Origin: an uncultured Bacteroidales bacterium
Lineage (GTDB): Bacteria; Bacteroidota; Bacteroidia; Bacteroidales; Muribaculaceae
Assembly: GCA_947173955.1 (NCBI GenBank)
Contig: CAMWHE010000005.1
Coordinates: forward strand, 16,098-80,097
Reading direction: 5' to 3'
Length of the DNA: 64,000 nucleotides
A program made the translations under genes and the position numbers. The notes below the pieces were generated by a model that made no database searches, was not told where the DNA came from, and worked only from the letters and a program-made list of their open reading frames with translations. Positions 31,151 through 39,982 of the stretch are shown in pieces. Numbering within the stretch: the first letter of the stretch is position 1; every line of letters starts with the position of its first letter.

Positions 31151-33406
31151 ATGGCTCGATCTCATACCAAAAAATCAAGTGACAGACTGCTCGCACAAAT
31201 AAAAGAATGGGTAGCTCTGCAAAAAAATAATACATTCAACTACAAACAGGTAGCTCACGCTATCGGAGCATCCGCACCTACAAAGCAGCGTGATGTCGCC
31301 ATGACCCTTGTTGAAATGGCTTTCGACGGCGACATTATCGAAGTTTCCCCGGGCAAATATAAGGCACCGGAGCGGAATGCCGAGGCCACCGGCACTTTCA
31401 TCCGCCGTTCAAATGGCAAGAATGCAGTACTTACCGACCAGGATAGCGAAACAATCAATGTAGCGGAGCGCAACTCTATGCATGCTCTCAACGGCGACCG
31501 TGTCCTCGTTTCGATTGCTGCCCGACGCCGTGGCGCAGAGCCGGAAGCTGAAGTCATAAAAATCATCGAAAAGAAAGATCAGACCTTCATCGGCACTCTG
31601 CAAGTCGACCGTCATTATGCTCTGCTGCTTACTGACAGCAAATTCCTCGCCACCGACATATTCATTCCCAAAGCCAAACTGAAAGGAGGCAAGACCGGAG
31701 ATAAGGCAGTCGTGAGAATTACCGACTGGCCCGAAAACGCCAAGAATCCCAGCGGAGAAGTCGTCGACATCCTCGGCCGCAACGGCGAAAACGATACGGA
31801 AATGCATGCCATTCTCGCCGAATTCGGACTCCCCTACCGCTATCCTGAAGCCGTCGAGAAAGCCGCATCCAAGATTGATGCCGGGATCACACCGGAGGTT
31901 ATTGCTTCACGCGAAGATATGCGTCACGTCACGACCTTTACCATTGACCCAAAAGACGCGAAAGACTTCGACGATGCCATATCAATCCGGAAGCTACCCA
32001 ACGGCAATTACGAAGTCGGTGTACACATAGCTGACGTAACCCATTATGTTCAGCCCGAATCAGCCCTTAACCGCGAGGCATCCGAGCGTGCTACTTCTGT
32101 CTATCTCGTCGACCGCGTTGTCCCGATGCTGCCCGAACATCTCTCCAACGGCATCTGCTCTCTCAGACCAGATGAAGAGAAACTGACTTTCTCATGTATT
32201 TTTGAGATGAACAGCCGTGCTGAAGTGCTCAAGAGCCGCATATGCCGTACGGTAATCTGCTCAAACCGCAGATTTACATACGAAGAGGCTCAGAATGTAA
32301 TCGAGACAGGCACAGGCGACTTCGCCGACGAGTTACTCATACTCGACGGCATGGCCAAGATACTGCGCGCAGAGCGCTATAAACATGGCTCCGTCGAATT
32401 TGACCGCGCCGAGGTCAAGTTTGATATCGACGAGAAAGGGCGTCCCATCGGCGTATATTTCAAGGAGATGAAGGATGCCAACAAGCTGGTCGAAGAATTC
32501 ATGCTGCTCGCCAATAAGACAGTGGCCCGCGCTATCGGCAAGCCCAACGACCATAAGAAGCCTAAAGCTTTCGTATATCGTGTGCATGACCAGCCTGATG
32601 TCACCAAGCTTCAGGAACTGGCCGCCACAGCCGCCACATTCGGATATAAAATCAAGACCAGCGGGACTCCCGAGCAGATCAATCTGTCCATCAACAAGAT
32701 GCTGGCCGATGTCAAGGGACGCGCTGAGGAGAATTTTCTCTCCACGCTCGCCATACGCTCTATGGCAAAAGCAATCTATTCAACTGATAACATCGGGCAC
32801 TATGGTCTCGGATTTGAATATTACACCCATTTCACTTCACCTATCCGCCGCTACCCCGACATGATGGTTCACCGCCTGCTCGAACGCTACCTCAACGGCG
32901 GACGAAGCGTCAACCTCGAAAAGCTTGAAGAAGAGTGCAAGCACTCGTCGGAGATGGAGAAACTCGCGTCCGATGCTGAACGTGCCTCGATAAAATACAA
33001 ACAGGTAGAATACATGAGCGAACGTATCGGGCAGGAGTATGTCGGAGTGATTACCGGCGTCACCGAGTGGGGGTTGTATGTCGAACTGGAAGAGAATCTC
33101 TGTGAAGGTCTTGTCCCCGTCCGCGATCTCGCCGACGACTACTACGACTTTGACGAGAAGAACTATTGCCTCCGCGGACGCCGTAACGGCATCGTCTACC
33201 GTCTTGGCGATAAGGTCAAGGTCAAAGTAGCCCGCACGGACCTCCCCAAGAAACAACTCGACTTCATCATCGCTGACATACAGAAGAATCGTCCGGGGAC
33301 CGACGATTTAGGTTCAACCGATTCTGTAAAGCGCATCCTTGCCGGCCAGCGTCCCGGGAAGAAACGCCGCGAGCCGCGCACGACTTCCCGCCATCACCGC
33401 CGATAA
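31151..33406 (+). CDS. rnr: ribonuclease R
   Basis: Processive 3'-5' exoribonuclease, 751 aa. An N-terminal winged helix (residues ~8-65) precedes the cold-shock OB domains (about 75-230). The RNB catalytic domain has TIDPKDAKDFDDA (264-276, with metal-binding Asp residues 266, 272, 274, 275) and HFTSPIRRYPDM (about 560). A C-terminal S1 domain (about 630-710) and a basic tail complete it. I start at the ATG at 31151 (MARSHTKKS); an in-frame GTG 21 bases upstream is possible but less likely. The next gene follows 7 bases after the stop. Confidence 0.94.
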   Translation: MARSHTKKSSDRLLAQIKEWVALQKNNTFNYKQVAHAIGASAPTKQRDVAMTLVEMAFDGDIIEVSPGKYKAPERNAEATGTFIRRSNGKNAVLTDQDSETINVAERNSMHALNGDRVLVSIAARRRGAEPEAEVIKIIEKKDQTFIGTLQVDRHYALLLTDSKFLATDIFIPKAKLKGGKTGDKAVVRITDWPENAKNPSGEVVDILGRNGENDTEMHAILAEFGLPYRYPEAVEKAASKIDAGITPEVIASREDMRHVTTFTIDPKDAKDFDDAISIRKLPNGNYEVGVHIADVTHYVQPESALNREASERATSVYLVDRVVPMLPEHLSNGICSLRPDEEKLTFSCIFEMNSRAEVLKSRICRTVICSNRRFTYEEAQNVIETGTGDFADELLILDGMAKILRAERYKHGSVEFDRAEVKFDIDEKGRPIGVYFKEMKDANKLVEEFMLLANKTVARAIGKPNDHKKPKAFVYRVHDQPDVTKLQELAATAATFGYKIKTSGTPEQINLSINKMLADVKGRAEENFLSTLAIRSMAKAIYSTDNIGHYGLGFEYYTHFTSPIRRYPDMMVHRLLERYLNGGRSVNLEKLEEECKHSSEMEKLASDAERASIKYKQVEYMSERIGQEYVGVITGVTEWGLYVELEENLCEGLVPVRDLADDYYDFDEKNYCLRGRRNGIVYRLGDKVKVKVARTDLPKKQLDFIIADIQKNRPGTDDLGSTDSVKRILAGQRPGKKRREPRTTSRHHRR

Positions 33407-33413
33407 GCAGACT

Positions 33414-34520
33414 ATGAGCAGAAAGCGCGACAGGCGTATTGCCGTAATCGGACTCAGAGGCTTCCCTAACATCCAGGGGGGAGTCGAGAGCCACTGTCGC
33501 GAGATCTGGACACGCATCGCCGCCTCAGGCGATTTTCAAGTCGACGTCTACCGGCGCCGTCCCTATGTCACAGACAAAACCACCCGTTATACAGGCATAG
33601 AGTTCCGCGAACTTCCATCCACAAGGATAAAGGGATTTGAAGCGTTGTATCACTCCCTACTGGCCTCACTTGACATTATAGGACGCCGAAAAGCCGGCAT
33701 AGTCAACATCCACAATATCGGACCCGGTCTGGTCACCCCCCTGCTACGTCTTTTCGGACATAAAGCAGTCCTGACCTACCATAGCCCCAACTACGAGCAC
33801 AAGAAATGGGGTCGCTTTGCCCGCATGATTCTTAAAGCCGGCGAATCTATATCGGTCAGATTCGCTTCAAGAATAATCTTCGTCAATCGGTTTCAGATGG
33901 AGAAATTTCCTGAAAAGATCAGGCGGAAATCAATATATATTCCCAACGGAATTACCCCCGCAGAACGTACCGTTGAAACAGATTTTCTGGAACGGAACAA
34001 CATCACTCCCGGGAAATATATTCTGGCCGTCGGGCGCATTACTCCCGAAAAGGGATTTGACACCCTCATCCGCAGTATTCAGTCAATTGACGGCGATATC
34101 CGGCTCGTCATAGCAGGATCTCCAGATCATGACCGGCAGTATCTTGACCGCCTTAAGGCTCTTGACACCAACGGTAAAACCATATTTACCGGATTTACTC
34201 AAGGCGAAGACCTCCGTCAGCTCTATTCTCACGCAAGACTATTCGTAATGTCAAGTGTCAACGAAGGATTCCCCATCGCGATGCTTGAAGCCATGACCTA
34301 CCGTCTACCAATCGTTGCCACCGATCTGCCGTCCAGCCGCCTTTTCCCATCATCCGGCCAATATCCGATTCTTGTCAGTGCCAACGATCCGGATGCACTG
34401 TCCGAAAAAATAACAGCTGCATTAAGATATCCCAACAAGGCCGTAGATTACGACCTCGACAGCTATAATTGGGATCACATTGCAAAAACAACCGGCGAAG
34501 TCTATCTTTCACTTTTATAA
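33414..34520 (+). CDS. GT4-family glycosyltransferase
   Basis: Retaining glycosyltransferase of 368 aa with the GT-B fold. The N-terminal IAVIGLRGFPNIQGGVESH is typical of the rhamnosyl/glucosyl transferases of capsule, LPS or glycan clusters. The donor-site part has ILAVGRITPEKGFDTLI (about residue 200) and the E-x7-E motif in NEGFPIAMLEAM (about 285). Donor and acceptor cannot be predicted. It is an orphan here, 7 bases behind rnr and probably cotranscribed. I chose the ATG at 33414; the upstream in-frame part runs through the rnr 3' end. Confidence 0.85.
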   Translation: MSRKRDRRIAVIGLRGFPNIQGGVESHCREIWTRIAASGDFQVDVYRRRPYVTDKTTRYTGIEFRELPSTRIKGFEALYHSLLASLDIIGRRKAGIVNIHNIGPGLVTPLLRLFGHKAVLTYHSPNYEHKKWGRFARMILKAGESISVRFASRIIFVNRFQMEKFPEKIRRKSIYIPNGITPAERTVETDFLERNNITPGKYILAVGRITPEKGFDTLIRSIQSIDGDIRLVIAGSPDHDRQYLDRLKALDTNGKTIFTGFTQGEDLRQLYSHARLFVMSSVNEGFPIAMLEAMTYRLPIVATDLPSSRLFPSSGQYPILVSANDPDALSEKITAALRYPNKAVDYDLDSYNWDHIAKTTGEVYLSLL

Positions 34521-34545
34521 GGGATTTCAGGTATTCGCAACAAGC

Positions 34546-34565
34546 GCTTATTGCCATCAATAAGC
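34546..34565 (+). terminator. candidate terminator after the glycosyltransferase gene
   Basis: GCTTATTG / CAATAAGC perfect 8-bp stem with a 4-base loop, 25 bases after the stop. The following bases (TTACGTGATTTTGATTT) are only moderately T-rich. Confidence 0.5.
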
Positions 34566-34606
34566 TTACGTGATTTTGATTTATGGATATTTTTTGTTCT
34601 CATATA

Positions 34607-34637
34607 TTGAAAATGTGGAAAAAAATCTCTAACTTTG
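34607..34637 (+). promoter_or_regulatory. promoter of the yceD-rpmF-fabH operon
   Basis: TTG at 34607-34609, a 20-base spacer, TAACTTTG at 34630-34637. It sets the start of the first gene downstream of ~34643, which rules out the in-frame TTG at 34635. Confidence 0.72.
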
Positions 34638-34664
34638 CAAAGTTTTTGCAAGCATCAGACTGCA

Positions 34665-35255
34665 GTGGGAAAATTTTCAGCATATAAACTACCGCTCAAA
34701 AGCCTGCCTGCCGGCACACATGAGTATGATTACACCCTTGGCAAGCAGTTCTTTACCGACATGGAGAGCAGTGATATCCGTGACGCTAACGTTGCGGTAA
34801 AACTCGTTGTAGATCATAAGGGTGACACCTATTCACTGTCATTCAAATTCGACGGAGAAGTCACGCTTCTATGCGACCGCTGTCTTGACGATCTGATTCT
34901 GCCGATTGATACCGACTACCATATTCTTGTAAAATATGGCGACGACTATCGCGACGACAATGACGATCTTCTTGAGATACCCGAAAGCGACGCCTATCTC
35001 AACGTGGCCTACATGATGTATGACACAGTTTCGCTGGCGATACCCATCAAACACGTCCACCCGATGGGCAAATGCAACCGCGCCATGAGCGCATTGCTCC
35101 GCAAACATCGCACGACGACGGCCAACGACGAAGATGCCGCTCTTGAAAACGAGCTTATCGACGAAATGGACTCAATGGATGTACAGGACACCGAGTCAGG
35201 CAACGCCACCGATCCCCGCTGGGACAAACTTAAAGATTTAAAAGAAAATAATTAA
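34665..35255 (+). CDS. yceD: YceD/DUF177 family protein
   Basis: Protein of 196 aa of the YceD family, linked in bacteria and plants to accumulation of 23S rRNA. The family core LLCDRCLDDLILPID (about residues 77-91) has the conserved CxxC. The C-terminus is acidic and ends DPRWDKLKDLK, the usual family ending. The start is taken as GTG at 34665 (V-GKFSAYKLPLK) because the upstream TTG lies within the promoter and the next ATG would delete conserved sequence. It precedes rpmF by 18 bases, the classical partner. Confidence 0.85.
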   Translation: MGKFSAYKLPLKSLPAGTHEYDYTLGKQFFTDMESSDIRDANVAVKLVVDHKGDTYSLSFKFDGEVTLLCDRCLDDLILPIDTDYHILVKYGDDYRDDNDDLLEIPESDAYLNVAYMMYDTVSLAIPIKHVHPMGKCNRAMSALLRKHRTTTANDEDAALENELIDEMDSMDVQDTESGNATDPRWDKLKDLKENN

Positions 35256-35273
35256 ACATAACTAAAAGCAACC

Positions 35274-35459
35274 ATGGCACATCCTAAACGCAAACAATCA
35301 AAGACCCGCACCGCAAAGCGTAGAACTCACGATAAGGCTGCAATGCCCACTTTGGCAGTATGCCCCAACTGTGGCGCATGGCATGTTTATCACTGCGTAT
35401 GTGGTGAGTGTGGCTACTATCGTGGCAAACTCGCTATCGAGAAGACTGCTGCCGTCTAA
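35274..35459 (+). CDS. rpmF: 50S ribosomal protein L32
   Basis: Small basic ribosomal protein, 61 aa. It starts AHPKRKQSKTRTAKRR and carries a zinc-ribbon with four Cys (CPNCGAW... CVCGECGYY), so this is the zinc-binding C+ form. Between yceD and fabH in the conserved operon. Confidence 0.95.
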   Translation: MAHPKRKQSKTRTAKRRTHDKAAMPTLAVCPNCGAWHVYHCVCGECGYYRGKLAIEKTAAV

Positions 35460-35496
35460 GCTTCGGCTCCTGAGTGAGCAGCAAAAGCAATAACAC

Positions 35497-35538
35497 CTCC
35501 AAGAGCCGACAGACAAATCAGTTACCGGCTCGCTGGAG
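35497..35538 (+). terminator. attenuator-like hairpin between rpmF and fabH
   Basis: CTCCA plus GAGCCG (35497-35508) pairs with CGGCTC plus TGGAG (35526-35538), with a small internal loop. Followed by ATGTTTTGCC, a weak T-tract. It may partly end rpmF messages. Confidence 0.45.
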
Positions 35539-35589
35539 ATGTTTTGCCATTTATAGATATACCACAATCACGAATTGAAAATCCAAGAT

Positions 35590-36573
35590 ATGCTACACGC
35601 AAGAATTTCAGGCATCGCATCATACGTGCCCGACGACATACTTGACAACGAAATGCTTTCGCACATGGTCGACACCAACGACGAATGGATCACCACACGC
35701 GTAGGCATCAAAGAGCGCCGCATCCTCAAGAAAGAAGGTGCAGGCTCTTCTTACCTCGGCATTCAGGCAGTCAACCGTCTGCTCGAATCCACCGGTGTTA
35801 AGCCCGAAGAAATCGAGCTTCTCATCTGTGCAACCTCCAATCCCGACTACCGCTTCCCCTCCACAGCATCCGTGATAGTAGAAGGCTGTGGCCTGACTGG
35901 CGCCTATGCCTACGACATTCAGGCAGCCTGCGCAGGTTTTATCGTTGCACTTGAAGATGCCTCCGCATACATCAAGGCCGGTCTCCGCAAGAAAGTCATC
36001 GTAGTCTGCGCCGAGAAAATGTCATCTATGGTCAACTACAATGACCGTGCAACCTGCCCCCTCTTCGGTGACGGCGCAGCTGCCGTTCTCGTAGAGCCCA
36101 CAGAAGAAGAGACCGGCGTCATGGATGCAGTATTCCATGTCGACGGCAAGGGACTCGAACACCTTGTAATGCCCGCAGGAGGTTCCGTCAAGCCCACTTC
36201 TCAGGCCACTCTTGATGCAGGCGAGCACTACCTCTTCCAGGACGGCCGCTACGTTTATAAAAACGCTGTAACCGATATGTACACCTCATCGGTCGACATT
36301 CTCAACCGCAACAACCTGACCGTCGAGACCATCGACTACATGATACCCCATCAGGCCAACCTCCGCATCATCGAAGCTGTCGCTTCACGCGCAGGCATAG
36401 ATCCTGAAAAGGTACTCGTCAACATCGAGCATTACGGCAACACCAGCGCAGCCTCGATTCCTCTGTGCCTTGACGAATACAAGGACAAGCTCAAGAAGGG
36501 CGACAAGCTGCTTCTGACTGCTTTCGGTGCAGGATTCACATGGGGTGCCATGTACCTCATCTGGGATATGTAA
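35590..36573 (+). CDS. fabH: beta-ketoacyl-ACP synthase III
   Basis: Condenses acetyl-CoA with malonyl-ACP to start fatty acid synthesis. The protein of 327 aa has the Cys-His-Asn triad: Cys114 (QAACAGF), His254 (PHQAN) and Asn284 (YGNTSAAS). DEWITTRVGIKERRI near the N-terminus is typical. I take the ATG at 35590; an in-frame TTG at 35575 would add five residues. plsX, which stands between rpmF and fabH in many bacteria, is absent. Confidence 0.93.
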   Translation: MLHARISGIASYVPDDILDNEMLSHMVDTNDEWITTRVGIKERRILKKEGAGSSYLGIQAVNRLLESTGVKPEEIELLICATSNPDYRFPSTASVIVEGCGLTGAYAYDIQAACAGFIVALEDASAYIKAGLRKKVIVVCAEKMSSMVNYNDRATCPLFGDGAAAVLVEPTEEETGVMDAVFHVDGKGLEHLVMPAGGSVKPTSQATLDAGEHYLFQDGRYVYKNAVTDMYTSSVDILNRNNLTVETIDYMIPHQANLRIIEAVASRAGIDPEKVLVNIEHYGNTSAASIPLCLDEYKDKLKKGDKLLLTAFGAGFTWGAMYLIWDM

Positions 36574-36642
36574 TCCCCATTCACACAGCGCACTAATCCA
36601 TCTGAGAATATCATATTACCAGATCTCACAAAAGAAATTTTC

Positions 36643-36674
36643 AAAAAATAGCATCTTTTAAGGTGCTATTTTTG
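36643..36674 (+). terminator. fabH terminator
   Basis: AAAATAGCA (36645-36653) pairs with TGCTATTTT (36664-36672), and TTGTTT follows. About 70 bases after the fabH stop. The right arm also spells TATTTTTG, a formal -7 match. Confidence 0.7.
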
Positions 36675-36726
36675 TTTATATATAAAACGAACGAAATTAC
36701 ATAACCTAAATACAAGTATATCAACT

Positions 36727-37617
36727 ATGTCAAATGAACACAAAGCCGGATTCGTCAACATCGTCGGTAATCCGAATGTAGGCAAATCCACTCTTATGAA
36801 TGATCTGGTAGGCGAACGCGTCAGCATCATAACCTCAAAAGCACAGACTACCCGCCACCGCATAATGGGAATCGTAAATACTCCCGAATATCAGATTGTA
36901 TTCTCTGATACTCCCGGCGTCCTTGCGCCAAAATATAAACTGCAGGAAAGTATGCTCGGATTCTCGGAAGGCGCGCTGACCGATGCCGACATCCTTCTAT
37001 ACGTCACCGATGTTGTGGAAGATCCTACCAAAAATGCGGAGTTCCTTGCAAAGGTGGCCAAGGAGACTGTTCCGGTACTTCTCGTCATCAACAAAATAGA
37101 TCTGGTGAAGGAACAGTCTGAACTTGAGGCAATCGTAGCCCGCTGGAAAGAACTCCTCCCCAATGCCGAAATCTTCCCCACATCAGCCAGGGAACACTTC
37201 AATGTCACCAATCTCATGACCCGAATCGTAGAACTGCTTCCTCAGTCGGAGCCCTACTTCGGCAAGGACGCCCTGACCGACAAACCCGCAAGATTCTTCG
37301 TCACCGAGATTATCCGTGAAAAAATCCTGCTCAACTATGACAAGGAAGTGCCCTACTCAACCGAAGTGATAGTCGAGAAATTCGAGGAAAGCGAAAAGTC
37401 AATCCACATTATGGCCGTCATCTACGTCGAACGCGACTCTCAGAAAGGCATCATCATAGGTCGTGGAGGCTCGATGCTCAAGAGAGTCGGAACCGAGGCT
37501 CGCAAAGACATCGAAAAATTCTTCGGCAAGAGCGTCTATCTTGAGATGTTCGTCAAGGTCGAGCCCAACTGGCGCAATCGCGAGAACAAGCTGAAGTCAT
37601 TCGGTTACATCGAATAA
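36727..37617 (+). CDS. era: GTPase Era
   Basis: Essential GTPase of 30S ribosome assembly that binds the 3' end of 16S rRNA. The protein of 296 aa has G1 GNPNVGKST at residues 14-22, G3 SDTPG (about 62), G4 NKID (about 124) and SARE (about 155). A C-terminal KH domain has GIIIGRGGSMLKRVG (about 240-255). Length is normal. Followed by a second ribosome-assembly GTPase, der, 44 bases on. Confidence 0.95.
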   Translation: MSNEHKAGFVNIVGNPNVGKSTLMNDLVGERVSIITSKAQTTRHRIMGIVNTPEYQIVFSDTPGVLAPKYKLQESMLGFSEGALTDADILLYVTDVVEDPTKNAEFLAKVAKETVPVLLVINKIDLVKEQSELEAIVARWKELLPNAEIFPTSAREHFNVTNLMTRIVELLPQSEPYFGKDALTDKPARFFVTEIIREKILLNYDKEVPYSTEVIVEKFEESEKSIHIMAVIYVERDSQKGIIIGRGGSMLKRVGTEARKDIEKFFGKSVYLEMFVKVEPNWRNRENKLKSFGYIE

Positions 37618-37620
37618 GAG

Positions 37621-37651
37621 TTGTGAATTTCACATTTTTAACTTAACTTTG
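37621..37651 (+). promoter_or_regulatory. der promoter
   Basis: TTG at 37621-37623, a 20-base spacer, TAACTTTG at 37644-37651. The der ATG at 37662 is only about 5 bases after the expected transcription start. The -33 end overlaps a small palindrome TGTGA/TCACA (37622-37634). Confidence 0.7.
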
Positions 37652-37661
37652 TGAAATAATT

Positions 37662-38978
37662 ATGGGACAATTAGTAGCAATAGTAGGCCGACCCAATGTG
37701 GGTAAGTCGACACTTTTCAACCGACTGACTCAGACCCGTACCGCCATCGTTGATCCGACGGCAGGTACGACACGCGACCGTCAGTACGGCAAAGTCGACT
37801 GGAACGGCAAGGAATTCTCAATCGTCGATACCGGTGGTTGGGTAGTCAATAGTGAAGACGTATTTGAAAGCGAGATAAACAAGCAGGTAGGCCTTGCCAT
37901 AGAGCAGGCTGACGAAATACTGTTTGTAGTCGACGCCATGAACGGCGTAACCGACCTCGACGATCATGTAGCCGAGATCCTTCGCAAATCCAAGAAGCCC
38001 GTCATACTTGTAGCCAATAAAGTAGACTCCAACGACTGGCTGTACAATGTAGCCGAATTCTATTCTCTCGGACTCGGCGAGCCATATCCCGTATCAGCCG
38101 TGAGCGGCTACGGCACAGGCGACCTTCTGGATGAAGTCGTCAAGAAACTTCCTGAAAAAGAAGAGGAAGAGGAAAAGCTCGACGACATCCCTAAGTTTGC
38201 CATCGTCGGACGTCCGAATGCCGGAAAGTCTTCACTTATCAACGCATTCATCGGCGAAGACCGCCATATCGTAACCGACATCGCAGGCACAACCCGCGAC
38301 AGCATTTACACACGCTATGACAAATTCGGGTTTGACTTCTACCTCGTTGATACGGCCGGCATCCGAAAAAAGAACAAGGTAAACGAGGATATTGAGTATT
38401 ATTCCGTAATCCGCTCCATTCGCGCCATCGAGGCCAGTGATGTATGCATCCTGATGATTGACGGTACCCGTGGCATTGAAAGCCAGGACAGCAATATCTT
38501 CTCACTCATTCAGAAGAATAAGAAAGGTCTTGTAGTCTGTGTCAATAAGTGGGATCTTGTCGAAGACAAATCCATCACAGCCATAAAGCACTATGAGTCC
38601 GCCATCCGCGAGCGCTTTGCCCCGTTTACCGACTTCCCCATCATCTTTACTTCCGCGCTCACTAAACAGCGTATCTTCAAGGTACTGGAGACAGCGGTTA
38701 AAGTTTATGAGAATCGCAAGCGCACTGTACCGACATCACAGCTTAACACCGTCATGCACGAAGCTATCGAAGCATATCCCCCACCTGCAAATAAAGGCAA
38801 ATATGTAAAAATCAAATACATCACGATGCTCAAGGGTGCCCCCGTGCCGACATTCATCTTCTTCTGTAACCTGCCCCAATGGGTCAAGGAGCCGTACCGG
38901 CGCTATCTTGAGAATAAGATACGCGAGAACTGGGATTTCAACGGAACACCGATCAACGTATACATGCGCGAGAAATAA
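37662..38978 (+). CDS. der: ribosome-associated GTPase Der (EngA)
   Basis: Double-GTPase of 50S ribosome assembly, 438 aa. The first G domain has GRPNVGKST at residues 9-17, DTGGW and NKVD. The second has GRPNAGKSS (about 184), DTAGIRKK and NKWD. A C-terminal KH-like domain follows, ending MREK. It has its own promoter with almost no leader. The last codons and the terminator are repeated 1017 bases downstream (see the direct repeat entries). Downstream of der the window changes from conserved core genes to accessory ones. Confidence 0.95.
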   Translation: MGQLVAIVGRPNVGKSTLFNRLTQTRTAIVDPTAGTTRDRQYGKVDWNGKEFSIVDTGGWVVNSEDVFESEINKQVGLAIEQADEILFVVDAMNGVTDLDDHVAEILRKSKKPVILVANKVDSNDWLYNVAEFYSLGLGEPYPVSAVSGYGTGDLLDEVVKKLPEKEEEEEKLDDIPKFAIVGRPNAGKSSLINAFIGEDRHIVTDIAGTTRDSIYTRYDKFGFDFYLVDTAGIRKKNKVNEDIEYYSVIRSIRAIEASDVCILMIDGTRGIESQDSNIFSLIQKNKKGLVVCVNKWDLVEDKSITAIKHYESAIRERFAPFTDFPIIFTSALTKQRIFKVLETAVKVYENRKRTVPTSQLNTVMHEAIEAYPPPANKGKYVKIKYITMLKGAPVPTFIFFCNLPQWVKEPYRRYLENKIRENWDFNGTPINVYMREK

Positions 38979-39036
38979 CAACGCTAAAACATTATACCAC
39001 CAAGGCTGCGAGGACTAATCCATCCGCAGCCTTTTT
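38966..39036 (+). repeat. direct repeat, copy 1 (der 3' end plus terminator)
   Basis: Starts GCGCGAGAAATA, the last codons of der, and runs through its terminator. Copy 2 lies at 39983-40053, offset by exactly 1017 bases without gaps. By hand alignment about 60 of 71 positions agree. The best-kept parts are the first 12 bases and the 20 bases from 39002. Confidence 0.85.
39002..39036 (+). terminator. der terminator
   Basis: AAGGCTGCG (39002-39010) pairs with CGCAGCCTT (39025-39033), followed by TTT. It is the core of direct repeat copy 1. Confidence 0.85.
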
Positions 39037-39070
39037 TAATCACATCCCCGAACAAAAGTAAACCTATAAG

Positions 39071-39101
39071 TTGCACTTTTAAATATATTATATTAACTTT
39101 G
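39071..39101 (+). promoter_or_regulatory. promoter of the toxin-antitoxin-like pair
   Basis: TTG at 39071-39073, a 20-base spacer, TAACTTTG at 39094-39101. The ATG follows at 39126. The surroundings are very AT-rich. Confidence 0.75.
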
Positions 39102-39125
39102 TATTATGATATATGTTTATAGTAT

Positions 39126-39674
39126 ATGAAGTTTGTAAGGATAATTGACGGATATGATCATTTATGGGCTGTAAAAGCTCCGGATAAGGAAGCCGATGAA
39201 CTTACCATTTTATTCAGGAACTGGACTAATGGCGAATATCTTTTGGACTTCTTTATGGAGAACTTTGTAGATTTGAAAGATTTTTTCCATATAGAACGAC
39301 TTGACCAAGCTGTCAATGACACTTTCGAAGACGCGGAATCACTACAGGAACTCGTCCTCGATTTCCCTTATACCGAACAACTTGACTATCTCTTTAAACC
39401 ACTTGATATTACAGACACTCGCGCACGCGAATTAAGTAGGGAAAAGGCCAGGAATTGGGATAGGAATCGCCACGCGAGCTGGCTTCGCATATACGCAATA
39501 AGGCTTGAACCCAATGTCTATGTTGTGACGGGCGGAGCTATAAAACTAACACGAACAATGCAAGAACGTGAACATACTGCAATTGAACTTCAGAAACTCA
39601 ACAAATGTAAGGAATTTCTAAAAGCAAACGGCGTTTTTGATCAAGACAGTTTTGTTGAACTTACTAATGACTAA
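39126..39674 (+). CDS. putative toxin-like protein paired with an HTH gene
   Basis: Protein of 182 aa with no signal peptide, so cytoplasmic. The N-terminal two-thirds is acidic and not recognised. The C-terminal third (LRIYAIRLEPNVYVVTGGAIKLTRTM...) recalls the core of RelE/HigB/Gp49-type toxins, a beta-rich piece ending in a Lys/Thr/Arg-rich strand, followed by a helical tail (ELQKLNKCKEFL). This likeness is by eye and weak. Support comes from context: its own promoter, a downstream HTH gene whose start overlaps its stop region (toxin-first order as in higBA), and confinement between direct repeats. It could equally be another small regulator partner. Confidence 0.5.
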   Translation: MKFVRIIDGYDHLWAVKAPDKEADELTILFRNWTNGEYLLDFFMENFVDLKDFFHIERLDQAVNDTFEDAESLQELVLDFPYTEQLDYLFKPLDITDTRARELSREKARNWDRNRHASWLRIYAIRLEPNVYVVTGGAIKLTRTMQEREHTAIELQKLNKCKEFLKANGVFDQDSFVELTND

Positions 39675-39978
39675 TAATATGGCTGGTAACGCAATAAAAA
39701 TCTTAAAAGCACATCAGAATGAAACACCTTCGCGTTTTGTTGAAGAAGCAACATGGCGCAAGGAGAATGCTGGTTGGCTGCGCTGGTCACGACAACTCGC
39801 CGTGACCCTGATCGGGTATATGCAGGACAACGGACTTAAGAGGGCGGACCTCGCATCTCGATTGGGTGTAAGTCCTCAATATGTAAGCAAACTACTTTCC
39901 GGTACTGAAAATCTCAGTTTCAAAAGCATTGCTAATATTGAAGAAAAACTCGGCATTACCTGTTTTTCCATAGCATAA
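39667..39978 (+). CDS. XRE-family HTH protein, putative antitoxin
   Basis: Protein of 103 aa. An N-terminal region (TWRKENAGWLRWSRQLAVTL) is followed by a helix-turn-helix (about residues 50-95): LKRADLASRLGVSPQYVSKL with SGTENLSFKSIANIEEKLGI. This WRKEN...W plus XRE layout is common in Bacteroidetes and cyanobacteria beside toxin-like genes. The start may be the ATG at 39667, which overlaps the end of the upstream gene, or the ATG at 39679, four bases after that stop. Likely role: autorepressor and neutraliser of the upstream protein (inferred). Confidence 0.75.
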   Translation: MTNNMAGNAIKILKAHQNETPSRFVEEATWRKENAGWLRWSRQLAVTLIGYMQDNGLKRADLASRLGVSPQYVSKLLSGTENLSFKSIANIEEKLGITCFSIA

Positions 39979-39982
39979 AATA

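Noticed and set aside
36667..36674. TATTTTTG as a -7 promoter box for era
   Set aside because: It is the right arm and tail of the fabH terminator hairpin and has no -33 partner, so it is better explained by the terminator.
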